NCBI GenBank assembly: GCA_015680685.1
Contig: MNCI01005255.1
Location: 1,204,720 to 1,268,719, forward strand
From: Gnetum montanum
Taxonomy: Eukaryota > Streptophyta > Gnetopsida > Gnetales > Gnetaceae
Length of the DNA stretch: 64,000 nt
Direction: 5' to 3'
This document shows positions 1 through 10,896 of this stretch, one piece after another. The first letter of the stretch is position 1; every line of letters begins with the position of its first letter. A program made the translations under genes and the position numbers. Below the pieces are notes generated by a model. It had not been told where the DNA came from. It saw only the letters and a list, made by a program, of their open reading frames with translations, and made no database searches.

Positions 1-119
1 GCACCTCTTATTTATAGATATGGCGGCGGGACGCGATATCGCGTATGCGATATCGCAGGAGAAGACGCGATATCGCGGCGGCCGCGATATCGCGGCCTAG
101 TGTAAATCGCGTCTCATCA
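1..119 (-). mobile_element. Family A LTR, outer end (fragment)
   Basis: This is the promoter-side end of a family A LTR from a minus-strand element lying mostly left of the window. It ends in CTCATCA at 119, the reverse complement of the TGATGAG start of other family A LTRs. The reverse complement of its first bases gives the conserved TATA region CTATAAATAAGAGG. The purine-rich tract found next to 3' LTRs of this family is absent beyond 119, so this is probably the outer end of a 5' LTR or a solo LTR. It abuts the B-type LTR that follows. Confidence 0.75.
32..97. repeat. Array of GCGATATCGC palindromes in U3
   Basis: Four palindromes lie within 66 bases, at 32-43, 47-56, 66-77 and 80-97. 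The last is the perfect 18-base palindrome GGCCGCGATATCGCGGCC. They sit just upstream of the LTR's TATA region. The CGCG core resembles the known CGCG box bound by plant CAMTA factors, but binding here is only inference. Confidence 0.85.
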
Positions 120-1217
120 CTCATGAAGTTCAATATTATTTTAATTTATTTACCATTTCAATTATGTATTGTTTAATATCCAGAACCTCCATAAAAACTT
201 AGAATAATTGCATATTTCTTCTTAGGAGCTAAAGAAATAGTTGTGGAAAGGAATTGTTGATTTTGCCAAGGAAATGCTAGAGTGAGAAAAACTGCTGTCA
301 ACAAGTTCTAGAGCTACCTGAAAGCGTCTAGCTGCTTCTGTACCAATGTTGCACTACTCACGCTATTGAACACATTGGCATTGCATAAGTGGTTGCTTGC
401 TACGTTGTGCTATGTTACGTAGTGTAGCATAGCGTAGCCACTAGTCTTGACTGAAATTTGCGTTGGAGTTGAAAAGAATTTGTCTAAGGATTAGTCATGC
501 TAACAACTGCAACTTTTGTCCTTCATGTCGAAGAGCTTTTGAACTCACTGAACTCATGCTTAAAACACTTTTTCCACTTTTGCATCATTGCTATGCTATG
601 TAGCATAGCACAATGTAGTAGCTAGCATATCTTGCTTCTTTGTTTAATTCACCAATTTCTAGCAAGAAACTTTTCTTGAGGCCTAAGAACTAAGTGAGGT
701 GGTAAGTTTTGGAGGTTGAAGTCTTGTTAAAGTGTCTTTTTCTTGTTGGAATCACTTAGCAAGATGGGCCTTTCCGCTTTCCTTTTGCTACATTGTGCTA
801 CGCTACATAGCATAGCACCTTACGTTGTTTGAATCCTGACTTGTCTTTGCAATCACTTTGTCACTTCACACTTGGACACTTGAGCAACTATCTTTTAAGG
901 CTTGCTATGCTGCATAGTGTAGCAGACTTCTTCACTAGAAAATTTTCTGAATTGTTTTGCTCATCCCAAACACTTTTAGCAACTCCTAGCATAGTTTTTG
1001 GGTAAACTGTCAGCTGGGTCAATTGTCCAATTGGGTAGGCCAGAGAGTCTAGCAGGCCTATCAACTCTGGAGATAGAAAACTTGCCAGACTGGATAGTCC
1101 ATCCTCAATGCCTACATTTTACTGCTGAACTATCATGACGCTTCACTTGTGGAAGTCCTTGCCTAAATTCCGAGACTCTGCTAAAGCATGAGAGTCCTAA
1201 AATTTTATGGTGTTTCA
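120..1217 (-). mobile_element. Truncated B-type (Tat) LTR with TGCTATGC/GCATAGCA palindromes
   Basis: This stretch has no gene. It ends in TTATGGTGTTTCA at 1217, closely like the end of the element B LTR at 47255 (TCATGGTGTTTCA). Both regions carry scattered imperfect palindromes of the form TGCTATGCTATGTAGCATAGCA, here near 400-435, 590-612, 787-815 and 902-925. It interrupts family A gag at 1217/1218. Its own start (TGTAACA in the other copy) is missing and it is cut at 119/120 by a family A LTR. Overall similarity to the 45809-47255 LTR is weak, so it is a relative rather than a recent copy. Confidence 0.55.
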
Positions 1218-3516
1218 GGTGGTAATGGAGCTATTGGTGTGAGAGTTGCAGATGGATTTGAAGGATGGTATGTGTGTGGGTTATCTACCCTAGGAGAAGG
1301 AGTTCTAAAATACTCCCAAGCTTGGTAGTGATGTTGTGGTGTAACGTGACCAACAGAGTCACGTGAAGAGATTAGATGTTGCACGTAGTAGCCATATGGG
1401 TCCGGTTGTTAGTATGGGTATTGTTGCCTTGGTGGTGGCATCCCCCATGACTGTGGGTATTTCCATTGTTGGTGTTGCTCAACGGGTTGTGGTGGAGTTG
1501 CACTTGGATAATATGTTGAAAATTGGTGGAACTACCTTGGGTTACCTTGGGGATAAGGTAACCTTCGGGGTGCTTGTCATTTGTTAAATCATGGGTTGAG
1601 TGCATACACCCCAGACTCTTCTAGATGTGAGATTACTAGGCAACATCCACTAGGATGGTCGTATTGGCATATTTCACATCCACCATCATTGTCTATGTCT
1701 AAATTCACAACCTCTTCTGTGATGGCCATTTTACCCTTACCCTTGTTATGTGCATTATCCACTTCTCTCTTTTTATTTTTGTTATGGTCACTACCTTGCT
1801 CCCTAGACTCCTCTACAATTTTAAGAACAGTTTCAAACCTACTATCTAGGGAGTCCCACATTTGGTCAACCTTTTCCAATACTTCGGTTGTTAACTTTTG
1901 AAGTGGCAAAGTTTTCCTATTCACCATCTCTTCGAGTGGTGACTCTTCCTCCTCCTCATAGAATCTCATTTCCCTTTTTTAGAGGGAAGGATCCTAGTTG
2001 TATTCTTCCACACTTTCTCTCTTTCATAGCTCACCTTCTTCTTTGGCTACTTTCTCTAGAAATCTATGAATTTGATGAGACCTAAGCTCTGATAATCTTC
2101 CTTGGGCATACGTTCCAAGGGTTCTTCTTGTTTCATGCCTAAGTCCATCCACGAGATGGCGTAGTTGATCCAACTACGAATAACCATGGCCAGGGCAACG
2201 ATGTAACAGTGCGTAATAGCGGCCCATGCCAGCATCCAAGGGTTCATGATTTCCTTGTCTCCATCCTTGGATTTTCTTCCATAGGTTAGACACTTGGGAG
2301 TATGTTTGGTACTTTTCATTGAATAGTATTAACATTGTACTCCACCTCTGAATGGATTTCAATTCTAAGGACTGGTACCAACTTTCAGCTTCTTTCACTA
2401 GTGTCCTTGGGAACAACTTCAGTTTTTGCCATTCGTTTTCTATGTTTTGCAAGGCACATGCATCATGGAATGCTTGTAAATGATTTTGAGAATTAGCATT
2501 GTATCCCCCCTCAAACTGTGGGATGTTATTCATGTCTAACCTCTTGATCGTACTATCTTTTTGGTGCCTTGTGGGAATTCTTATAGCCTCCATTATATCT
2601 AGCATGCTTCTAGTTATGAGTAGGGGTTCTTCGTGATCATCTCATTCATAGCCTCTATGGTGTCTATGTCATTCCCTACTCTCCCTTCTTCCATGCCTTG
2701 ATTCCTTAGAATGCCCTTTTCCTCGTTCTGGATTCTCTTGCCAATATTTTTCACTCTGTTTCCCTTTATCCTCACGATTTGTTTCCTTATGACTATGTCC
2801 GAACATTGAAGGAGAGGGTGAATGTAACGATGAAGGTGAAGAAGAAGGAGAACCATCGCCATGATGGTGTTTTCTACCTTCTCTTTGGTGGTGTCATCCA
2901 TGATCGTGATCATGATCAAAACGTCCACCGTTATCATGTGGTTGTGTTCCTTCTTTGAACACTTCGTGTTCGTGGGTATCAAAACGAGGGTTATGAATAG
3001 TGGAGTGGAGGTTCTAATACACCACCTACTAACCATCGTTAGGAGGAGGAACATTGTTTGGTGGGAAACCTATTAAAGTAGGTTCACCACCCTCAATTTT
3101 GCTCAAGACATGTGGAGCATTATGGGACCATTTACCCTTCGAGGATGTATGATATCTCTCCTGTCACAAGTCCTTTGATGTTGCGCTTCTGTGGAATGGT
3201 AGTCCCTTGTGTCATGATCGCATGCAACATATTCTATGTACAAAAGTGACATGCCTATTTGTGAGAGAGCACGAAGGAGCATGTTGGGGATTGATTGGTC
3301 TGGAGGCAACACTATGTTACCTTCCAAGTCTCTCCAACGTAGTTGTTCATCTTGATGGAGAATAAAAGTAAATTCGGGTACATAGTCATCGTGATGAGTA
3401 TATACCACATGAAACTATTGAGGAACTGGCGGATCTTCGTTACGTGTATTATGCCGCAGACTATCTCTTGTGTTAGTCCTAGGCGGTGAAGTGCTCTTAT
3501 GTGAAGAAGAAGACAT
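1218..3516 (-). pseudogene. Family A gag, broken, interrupted by a B-type LTR
   Basis: This is the capsid/nucleocapsid gene of a minus-strand Athila-like element. The first ATG (3514-3516) opens a Ser-rich N-terminus (MSSSSHKS). An upstream conserved block near 3390-3290 reads FTFILHQDEQLRWRDLEG. A Retrotrans_gag-like core follows near 2540-2180, with FEGGYN, WYQSLE, SIQRW and FNEKYQ. Further down is a nucleocapsid-type cluster CX2CX3HX3C (CEICQYDHPSGC) at about 1690-1655. Several stops and frameshifts split it. Gag is lost at 1218, where a B-type LTR begins, so protease and pol are absent. The same gene is seen at 11980-14440 (+), 32490-33213 (-) and 54455-56537 (-). Confidence 0.85.
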
Positions 3517-3640
3517 TTTTGTCTTGTTCGGTGTGTGATGTACTGTTGTCTTATCTTTCTTTGATTAACCCTAAGAGTTCGTTCTAGTGTTCCAATGATA
3601 TGAATGATTTCCTATGTTCTATGTAGCACAAAAACAACTA

Positions 3641-3660
3641 AGTCCCCAACAATGGCGCCA
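3641..3660 (-). other. Primer binding site, tRNA-Asp type
   Basis: The minus strand reads TGGCGCCATTGTTGGGGACT, one base inside the LTR end. It matches 15 of 20 bases of the complement of the plant tRNA-Asp(GTC) 3' end, the primer known for Athila elements. This fixes the element's orientation and 5' end. Confidence 0.8.
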
Positions 3661-3661
3661 A

Positions 3662-4442
3662 TGATGAGTGGCGAGGTACCCCTACACTCAACCATACGAA
3701 TATGAGCGTTTCACATGGAATCCGGTCAAACTCCAAGGACTAAGTGCTTACGTGCCTTAATGGAACACTCAAGGTTAATCAATCGTTGTCTTCCCAAACT
3801 TACTTGTATTGTCACAATTATATAGTTAAGTAATCTTGAGGTATATGATTTTTATAGCTTTTATATTTTTAATGTCTTATGCTAATAGGGGAAGGTAAAG
3901 AGAACTAAGTGACTAACTTACATTAACTATTCACTAACTAAGTTCTAATTGTTCCTAACACTAGTATCCATTTACACTTGCTGTATACATCATGAACCAG
4001 TGCAATGCTGTTGGGATTACCAAACGCTAATCGTTACTGAGTTACCAAGCGCTACATGCATGCTTGAAGTGGTCATACTAAGTGTACTTAACTAAGAGGA
4101 TTGAGGGTTGAGAAAGAGATTAATTAACTAGGAAATCATTAAAACATTCAACAATAATTAATTGCTATTTAGCTTAATCTGTATGCTACAAGGTTTATCA
4201 TAAAGTTCATCTTTATTGTCGTACACAAATGTGTGCTCAGGTACAAATTGCTCGAATAAAGATCCGTTCACTTTATGACTCCTATTGCAAGTACACAAGA
4301 ATTATTCTAACTCTGGAATGGTAAAACTACAAGAGTTTGGCTAAGGGTCTAAGTCTAACTATTTGGAACTAAAGGCACCACCTCTTATTTATAGAAGATG
4401 AGGCAAGATGCGATATCGTGTACGTGATATCGCAGCTCATCA
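3662..4442 (-). mobile_element. Family A 5' LTR (781 bp)
   Basis: In + orientation it runs from TGATGAGTGGCGAGG to GCAGCTCATCA, so it has TG...CA ends. It shares long blocks with the LTRs at 50361-51311 and 56679-57691, including TACACTCAACCATA and CTCGAATAAAGATCCGTTCAC. It holds the CCTCTTATTTATAG TATA region and two degenerate GATATCGC/GATATCGT palindromes near 4409-4434. Host-like DNA begins at 4443. Confidence 0.85.
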
Positions 4443-4466
4443 ATAATGCTAGAGAACCACAAATAG
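4443..4466. repeat. 24-bp direct repeat, copy 1, flush with LTR end
   Basis: ATAATGCTAGAGAACCACAA plus TAG begins at the first base after the LTR. It is identical to 6934-6957, beside the MOS11-like exon. Confidence 0.85.
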
Positions 4467-6661
4467 GTAATAGAACAACCTAAATTGATAAGGTATAGCT
4501 TGTTATCCTAGTGCAAGCTATACATGGAGAGCTATAAATACTAGAAACATATCATATAATACTAAATATTAACCTGACCCATATTGATGGATTTGAAATT
4601 TTATCATAGCAAACTTCAAGATGTAGTTAGTAGATATTTACAATATGATATAGACTTTGTATATGAGTTCAACTGTTGGTTGTTTCCATACACAAGAAAA
4701 ACAACCATACAACAAACATGTATAATTAACAAGTTCTAAGAAACCTAAAAGCACATTGACTTGTGCTAAAAGATCCACAAAAGATTTGCAGACTTGAAAA
4801 TATCAAAAATCACCATGTACACTTCAAAGTATTAAATCAAATTAGTATCATGCCCCATGATTAAAACCATGAAAAGACATCATGCATCAACATGTGACTT
4901 GTTTTATAGGGTGTGTATCTTGCATCCTGGCTTCTGCTAAGGTATAGAATATTTTTGACATAGAGAACCAATGAAACAAAATCTTGTTTGATAGATCAAA
5001 AGGGGTTTTCAATTATTCTCTTTTTAAAAGAATAGATAAAAGGAAGATTCTATTAATAATCAATATAATTATTAGTATTCCATTTCAAAAGAGATCCATA
5101 AGCATTTGAATTCGAATAGAAGAGGATGGGATGCCAATGTGCATACTAAATTTATGTCATATAGCATTAGTAATGATATGGATTTGGTAGTCCAGATAAC
5201 CTATATAATTGGAAAGTTCTACATGGTCTCAAACAAAAAATGAATTCACCTACCAAGGTAATGACCATGCAATTGGAGAGTAAACATAAATGTTGGTGGG
5301 TTTCCATGATAAATGGTGAGAGGAATCTTTCGGTCATGGTAGGGCATAATGTTCACATGGTGGACAAAATTGGAAAGAAAGGTAGTCTTGGAATCAATTT
5401 ATTTGCATAGCCTATTTTACAACTATCTTAGGGAAATAACCTAAACACCTAAAACCAAAGTCCCGACAAAACTACTTCACATTAGCTGTAAGATCATGGA
5501 TAAGCCATTTGCAGGATATCACTTTCTTGTTCATATTTTATAAACAAAAAACTATGTAAAGTAGTAATTGGAAGTGTATGGCTATATGTGGAATTACACA
5601 GGATACCAAAATGAAATAGAAAGTAAATGTGAGATATAGAACAAACTAAAAGAAGACCATTTTTTTAAAAAAGAAATCTGTCCTTTATGATGTATTCCTT
5701 TGATATAACTACAGCTTCATTAAATAATATTTTTATATTCACTTTAAATATTATATTGGCAAATAAAATAAGTTTAACAGTAGCACCTATAGATAAGAAA
5801 ATCAAGGAAAGTTAGATAGTTTGATCATTTGTTAAGAAGACTAAATAATGTACCTTTCAAAAGAAATCACTTTGTTATAGACAAGGGCAAAAAGGTAAAC
5901 CTAACCATACATGACTTGCAAGCATAAATAAAGACATCCAAAATTTAGGCATTGATGCTTATTTGGCTCTTAATGAAAGTGAATGCTTGAAAATAATTCA
6001 TATAACCATATGGTTGAAGAAGGGTAGGATGACAATGCTTCACTTTAAATATTATGGTGACAAATGAAAATCTTAGGGAAATTGCTGGATGAATAAGAAT
6101 GCAGGATAGTATGATGACACACATGTTGCAAAATATACTGTATTTTGATGTTAAAGGACTTTCTGCACAAAATATAATCTTCTGACAGCAATGGAACTAA
6201 AACCTCTTAAACACTTTTGATTTGTCATCAAACAAATTATCATAAAAAATGTATGACACCTAAATCAATAAAGCTCCCTGTTTTGCTTTAATTCATATAC
6301 AGAATAAAGTTCATAAATCATCTAATTCCATCAAAATTAACCTATGCGCTCATTTTATTCTCGTTAAAGTTCATGAATTGCCTCAATCCCATTCAAACAT
6401 TTTCCTTAGGGGAAAGTCCTCTCTAAAGAACTTGATGGTCAGATGCACGGAAATAAATAATATAAGAGTAAACTTGATAGTCAGATTCACAGAAATAAAA
6501 AATATAAGAAGTTTACCTACCAGCTTACTTACCAGCACCAGCACCAGACTTGCGTTACTGGAACCTTTAAGAATTAGGTCATAGCTTTGATGATGATTCC
6601 ACTGAGTAATAAATTTAGGGAAAAGAAAAAAAAGCTTAAAAAAGCAAGATGATGGAACCGC
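4467..6661. other. AT-rich DNA without recognised gene
   Basis: No coding sequence or LTR is recognised over about 2.2 kb. The only longish open frame, 6378-6584 (+), has low-complexity content and no recognisable domain. The part nearest 6662 would be 3' untranslated sequence if the MOS11-like exons were transcribed. Confidence 0.5.
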
Positions 6662-6933
6662 TCATGCAAGCCCAGGTTCCAAGCTATTATCAGCTTTGGA
6701 TGTACCGGTCTCAACTGTTGCATTAAACCTAAACACAAGAAAAGCTTTTGAATTCAGAAATTAAGCTTAAATTACTCCAAGAGATGCAAACAACAAATTT
6801 ATAAGGACAATACTTGTATCAGGTAAAAGTTTACCTTGCAGCTCTAGCAATTGTCTTTTCAATTTCTGTTGATTCAGCCTTGGCATGCTGTCCAAACCTG
6901 GCTAGGCCAGCCTTTTACTTTGCTTCAGCATTC
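6662..6933 (-). pseudogene. MOS11/THO1-like C-terminal exons (gene fragment)
   Basis: Two minus-strand exons (6835-6933 and 6662-6728) flank a 106-base intron with GTAAAC donor and TTTAG acceptor. Joined in phase they encode NAEAK, a stop, then KAGLARFGQHAKAESTEIEK and TIARAARFNATVE, and end at TGA in EPGLA. Two repeats of the form EEEKKKARxARF are characteristic of the C-terminus of MOS11/THO1-type proteins, nuclear factors for mRNA export. The family assignment is recognition without a search. The lone in-frame TAA sits in the Lys run and needs only one base change from AAA. Upstream exons were not found, so this is a fragment or a truncated pseudogene. It is the only host-like coding sequence seen in the window. 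Confidence 0.6.
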
Positions 6934-6957
6934 ATAATGCTAGAGAACCACAAATAG
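6934..6957. repeat. 24-bp direct repeat, copy 2
   Basis: It is identical to 4443-4466. Read on the minus strand it contains TTCTCTAG followed by CATTAT, which looks like the acceptor end of an intron running into the MOS11-like exon. Copy 1 may therefore mark a second, LTR-disrupted copy of the same exon boundary. Confidence 0.8.
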
Positions 6958-8689
6958 TAAACGCAGGCGCTTTTTTTTTTCTGAAATCCCTGTTGAGATC
7001 AGCGTGAATCTCTGTTACTGTGCGGGTTTTTTTTTTCCTTAATTGCCAGCGGTTGCTGCACTGGACAATGGTGGTTTCAAGGCTGCCAAAGCATGAATCT
7101 CAGTCTGCTTGAGATCGGTGGAAAATTCTGAAATACCAATTTAGCAATCTCCGACAGTAACGTTCGCCCCTTGCGTGATTTTTAGTGGTTATTGGGAGGT
7201 TAATAGCAGGTGTGAGAGGTAGGACTAACTTGAATGAATGGTTTTGTTATGCTTTTGAAGCGTACACACAAATTCCAGCAATGCGGGTCAATCTCGATAC
7301 GCAATATTGTGAACTTTCTTAAGTTGCAAAGAAATAATTTTAGAAGTATGAAAGTCTCGCTATTTTAATGTTTTACGTGACGTGGCATCAATGGTTATTC
7401 ATAAGAACTACCAATATTCACAGGGAATGCTGTTTTGTTTGGTAAAAGTTACTGTAATTCATATGTATGATAAACCATGTCAACTTTGGTTCGGCCACCG
7501 AGTTACGTATCACTCGCGTGTATAAAACATAGTATTATTATGATTATTATTGTTAGTATTATTTTGTTCCGTAACAACCCTATGTCTTATTCTTACAGAA
7601 AGCTAAGTTACTTTTTTTAAAAAAAAATCGATTTAAAAACACATTTGTGAAGAAAACTAATAAATTGCCTTATAACTCTTTAATATAATATATAGCCTCT
7701 TTCTTGATCAACACAATATTTCATCCTATTCCAAAAATTGTTCCTCGCAATTTCAATGTCTATCTCCAGTTTTTCTTTTTTTTCCAAGTAAAGATATTAA
7801 TAATTATGGCCCCATGAGAGCATGGGAAGTGTTGACATCAACAGAACACAAAACCTAAACTTTGGGTCATCAATCACTTTACCATCATGCTTTTTATTAG
7901 TATTTGCAAACTTGTTTCTAAAATATAAATTTATATGAATATTACAGTCCCACCACTACCAAAGTGGCAGTGCCGTGTAGTGGTGGGACTTTAAAATGTT
8001 TTCAAAATAGTGAAGTTAGTGAGAAAAGATTGGATCCTATTTAATTTTGTCGTTGGATTTATTTATATAAAAGGTCAAGTTCAACATAAGACTTAACAAA
8101 GGAGGTAGTAGTTTTCAATGCCTACTTGGAATATAGGAATGCTGATACGGAAGACAATGTAGCTTGCTCATAGAAAACTACATTGATAGTTGGACTCCCT
8201 TAAGAAACAATAAACAAGGGCAACAAATAGGGATTGGATAGAGTAGATAATGAACTAGTGCCTTTTGATTTGTACATAGGTCCATCTTAGTTTCTTTTGT
8301 TTGTTTGTAGGGACTTTTGATCTATTTTATTTTTTTCTCATACTTTTTTTCACTTTAATACTTTTGTCTAGGTTGAAGCTTGTTTCCAAGGCTTCAGTTT
8401 CTTTTCATTTGGCTTTAATATTTGGACTAGTTGATGGTTTTTCCACCTCTTCCTTTGGGTCTTCTAGTCCTTATATATTTCTCTTTGTATCTATATGCAC
8501 TTTTTAGAAGTGCCTTCACTACTATAGAATTGGATTTTTCTTTTTCCTCTAAAAAAATTTTGCACAAGCATTTAATCTTATGATAGCTAATATTTATTTT
8601 AAGGAAAATGTTGAATACTTAATGACTTTCAAAAATAATAATAATTTAACTTAGATAGACTACATCATGATACATATTAATGTTTGGTC
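6958..8689. other. Intergenic or intronic DNA, no firm gene
   Basis: Nothing can be firmly identified here. On the minus strand about 7130-7045 could encode a short Ala-rich stretch (HALAALKPPLSSAATAGN, then stop) after a TTTCAG acceptor-like site. It might be an exon of the same disrupted gene, but support is thin. The open frame at 8301-8507 (+) is T-rich, hydrophobic low complexity and probably not a gene. Confidence 0.4.
7946..7990. repeat. Perfect 13-bp inverted repeat (hairpin)
   Basis: AGTCCCACCACTA (7946-7958) and TAGTGGTGGGACT (7978-7990) are exact inverted copies around a 19-base loop. The loop contains GGCAGTGCC, itself a small inverted repeat. This could be the remnant of a small inverted-repeat element. 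Confidence 0.85.
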
Positions 8690-9114
8690 ATCCCAATAGT
8701 GTATATTTGGTACACCCAGTAATAGCCACTTAGTAACCTAGTAGTGTTAATACTAGTTCGGGATGTGTACAATAGTTGGAAATGGATACTCCATGTTAGG
8801 GTAGTTTGTTAATAAACTAGTTGATTAGTTAGATAATTAATTATTCAACCTTTACTTAATCATCTAGTCATTAGGAGAAAAATATATTTTAAAAAATAAT
8901 TTCAAAAATATACATCTTTTGTCATGAACAACACCTAATCATACAGACAGATAAACACAAATGTGGATTAAGAATACAACGATTTTGCAACTACATGATT
9001 CACCACTCAAGAATATGGGCCACTTAGGTAACTAAGTCTATGAAATTCAACCAGATCACTAGTGAACATTTATGATTTGTATGATTAAGCATAGGAGATA
9101 CTTGCCACTCATCA
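8690..9114 (+). mobile_element. Family A 5' LTR, degraded, right part
   Basis: The end at 9114 (TTGCCACTCATCA) and the preceding GTATGATTAAGCATAGGAGATAC match the end of other + strand family A LTRs (48200-48262, 11770-11814). Upstream, TTGGTACACCCAGTAATAG and AACCTAGTAGTG align with the repeated ...TTGGTA(G)CCCAGTGG... part of the LTR at 47870-47930. The left boundary is uncertain; the U3 end was not recognised. Confidence 0.65.
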
Positions 9115-9115
9115 T

Positions 9116-9135
9116 TGGTGTCATTATTGAGAACT
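9116..9135 (+). other. Primer binding site, decayed tRNA-Asp type
   Basis: TGGTGTCATTATTGAGAACT starts two bases after the LTR and aligns with TGGCGCCATTGTTGGGGACT at 3641-3660. Several of the differences are C to T or G to A, in keeping with methylated cytosine loss. Confidence 0.65.
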
Positions 9136-9389
9136 TAGTTTAGCTAAGTGTGCTAAATATTATTAACTAATGAATTCATATACAAGCATTGTTGGAGAAC
9201 ATAATGAACTATCTCTCATCCATAATAATAATAATAATAATATCATTCTAAGGCATACTGAAGATACATCACTAAAATGACTTTAGCTCATAGGAATGAA
9301 TCTCCACTACATGGGGATAAGTCTAATAGGTAACAAGAAAGACAACAAGAAAGGACACATGTGACTACTGGTGAGAAGCCGCAATAGTT

Positions 9390-10305
9390 GAAAGTCATTT
9401 GCACCCATTTGGATCCCTATTATCTAGACTTCACCTTCATTCTTCACCAAGATGAGCAGTTAGGTTGGAGTGATATGGATGGTAGCATTGTGTTACCTCC
9501 TAATCGATTTGTTCCTGCCATGCTCATGAGGACTTGAGTATAAAAACATGGAGCAAGTCTCTAGGGACTAATAGCATACAAAAGCTTAGCTAAAGAAAGA
9601 TAAATGTATGGAGGCCTACTATGAAGAATCCAAGGACAAATGAATCTTGACATCATTATTCCTACAATTTCATAAAGAGGGCAAAGATTTTTTTTCTAGT
9701 AACTCTTAATATACATATTCTCCTCATTTCTTTAAGGAGGACACCTTTCACCAATAGTTGTAGTCAACCTTGGAGAATCTTGATAAAGGAAAAATAGGAT
9801 TCAAAGGCCAAGAAGCCTCAAAAGACAAGTCTGCTTGTCATTTATCTAAGGACAAAGAGGATGAAAAGGAGAAGGATCAAAAGAAGGATTAACACAAGGA
9901 TCAAAAGAAAAGGACTAGAAGGCATTGTTCTCCTAGTTCTCCATCTTCGTCATCCTCTTCATCATCAAATTTTGATAGGAGGATCAATGAAAAAGATGAA
10001 GATAGATGATTGGGATTGAGATGAAGATGATTTTAGGTTCCATCATAATGATAGGAATCAATATGGGAGCTAACTAAGAGAGGAACAAGAACATCACCAC
10101 AAAAGGAGGCATAGCAAAAGTCACCATAAGGGGCATGATCATAATAGGGGTCACAGTGGATGTGATGATAATGATGAACAATTACTAATCACTATATAAA
10201 CATGTTCAATTTTTTACAAGTAGTCAAAGTTCTTACTAGACATCAAAAGGATAGCAAGACTAAATGGCTAGATATGAATAATATCTCCAAGTTCAAAGGG
10301 TGATA
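9390..10305 (+). pseudogene. Family A gag, left half, split by the C element
   Basis: A broken gag frame of the outermost + strand A element. The N-terminal conserved block is clear near 9425-9500 (FTFILHQDEQL, then W and VLPPNR). A charged Lys/Asp/Ser-rich linker follows (9880-10150), then the start of the Retrotrans_gag core (LDMNNI...FKG). It stops at AAAGGGTGATA (10305), where C begins. The homologous gag at 12880 continues GGATACAATTGTGATCC, and the matching text here resumes at 61822 as TGATATAATGTAGATCC, so the two halves were once joined. Confidence 0.75.
10301..10305. other. Target site duplication TGATA (left)
   Basis: TGATA precedes the TGTTGCACC start of the C LTR and recurs at 61822-61826, after its CA end, in continuing gag sequence. 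Confidence 0.7.
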
Positions 10306-10896
10306 TGTTGCACCCCTTATTACCCAAATTTTTTAAACTTATAAGTTTATGCTTTTATTTTTATTTTACTATTTTACTTTATTGAAGATCATCAATTTTT
10401 GTGGTATATATCAATTTTTGAAGTATTAATTTATTTTTGAAGTTCTATGTATTGCAGGAAATCGTGGGAGCAGTAGAAATCAATGCTAGTTATATTGATC
10501 TTCATAGCAGCTATGATATCGATTGATAATGATGAATTCTAGGGAGAAAGCATCTTGCAAAGAAATCAAGATATTTATTTGAGTTACTAGGCAATCTAAA
10601 TCAAGTATCAAAGATCCTAGAAATTGCAATATATTTTGACAACTCTGCAATATTGAATTCTTTGATACTCATCTATTTACAAAATGATGAATTTTCTAAT
10701 TATTGTTAAATCCTCTTCAATATAAATAAGAAACTCATCTATGAATGAGGGGGAGCCCAAACTCAAGAAAGAACCCACACCAAAGTACATCCTTCTTTAC
10801 TTGTATTAAAAGTTGTTAAGGAAGATTGTTGACATCTTGTGGCAATCAACAACCATTTGATGTTTGTTGAGGCTATGAAGTTGCTACATTGTGAAG
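10306..10896 (+). mobile_element. Family C 5' LTR, truncated
   Basis: It starts TGTTGCACCCCTTATT and aligns along its whole length with the start of the C LTR at 60889 (for example TTGAAGATCATCAATTTTTG, CATCTATGAATGAGGGGGAG, AGAAAGAACCCACACC). It is cut at 10896 by a family A LTR starting TGATGAAG. The other copy continues to 61821, so about 340 bases are missing. Confidence 0.85.

Noticed and set aside
4443-6957. 24-bp repeats as a target site duplication around a 2.4-kb inserted element
   Set aside because: Too long for a usual duplication. No element ends are seen, and one copy contains an intron-exon boundary. A local duplication is simpler.
7951-7985. Miniature CACTA transposon
   Set aside because: Only 35 bases including ends; no 3-bp duplication convincingly independent of the palindrome and no subterminal repeats.
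8301-8507. Membrane protein gene (68 codons, hydrophobic)
   Set aside because: T-rich low complexity, no neighbours or start context to support it.
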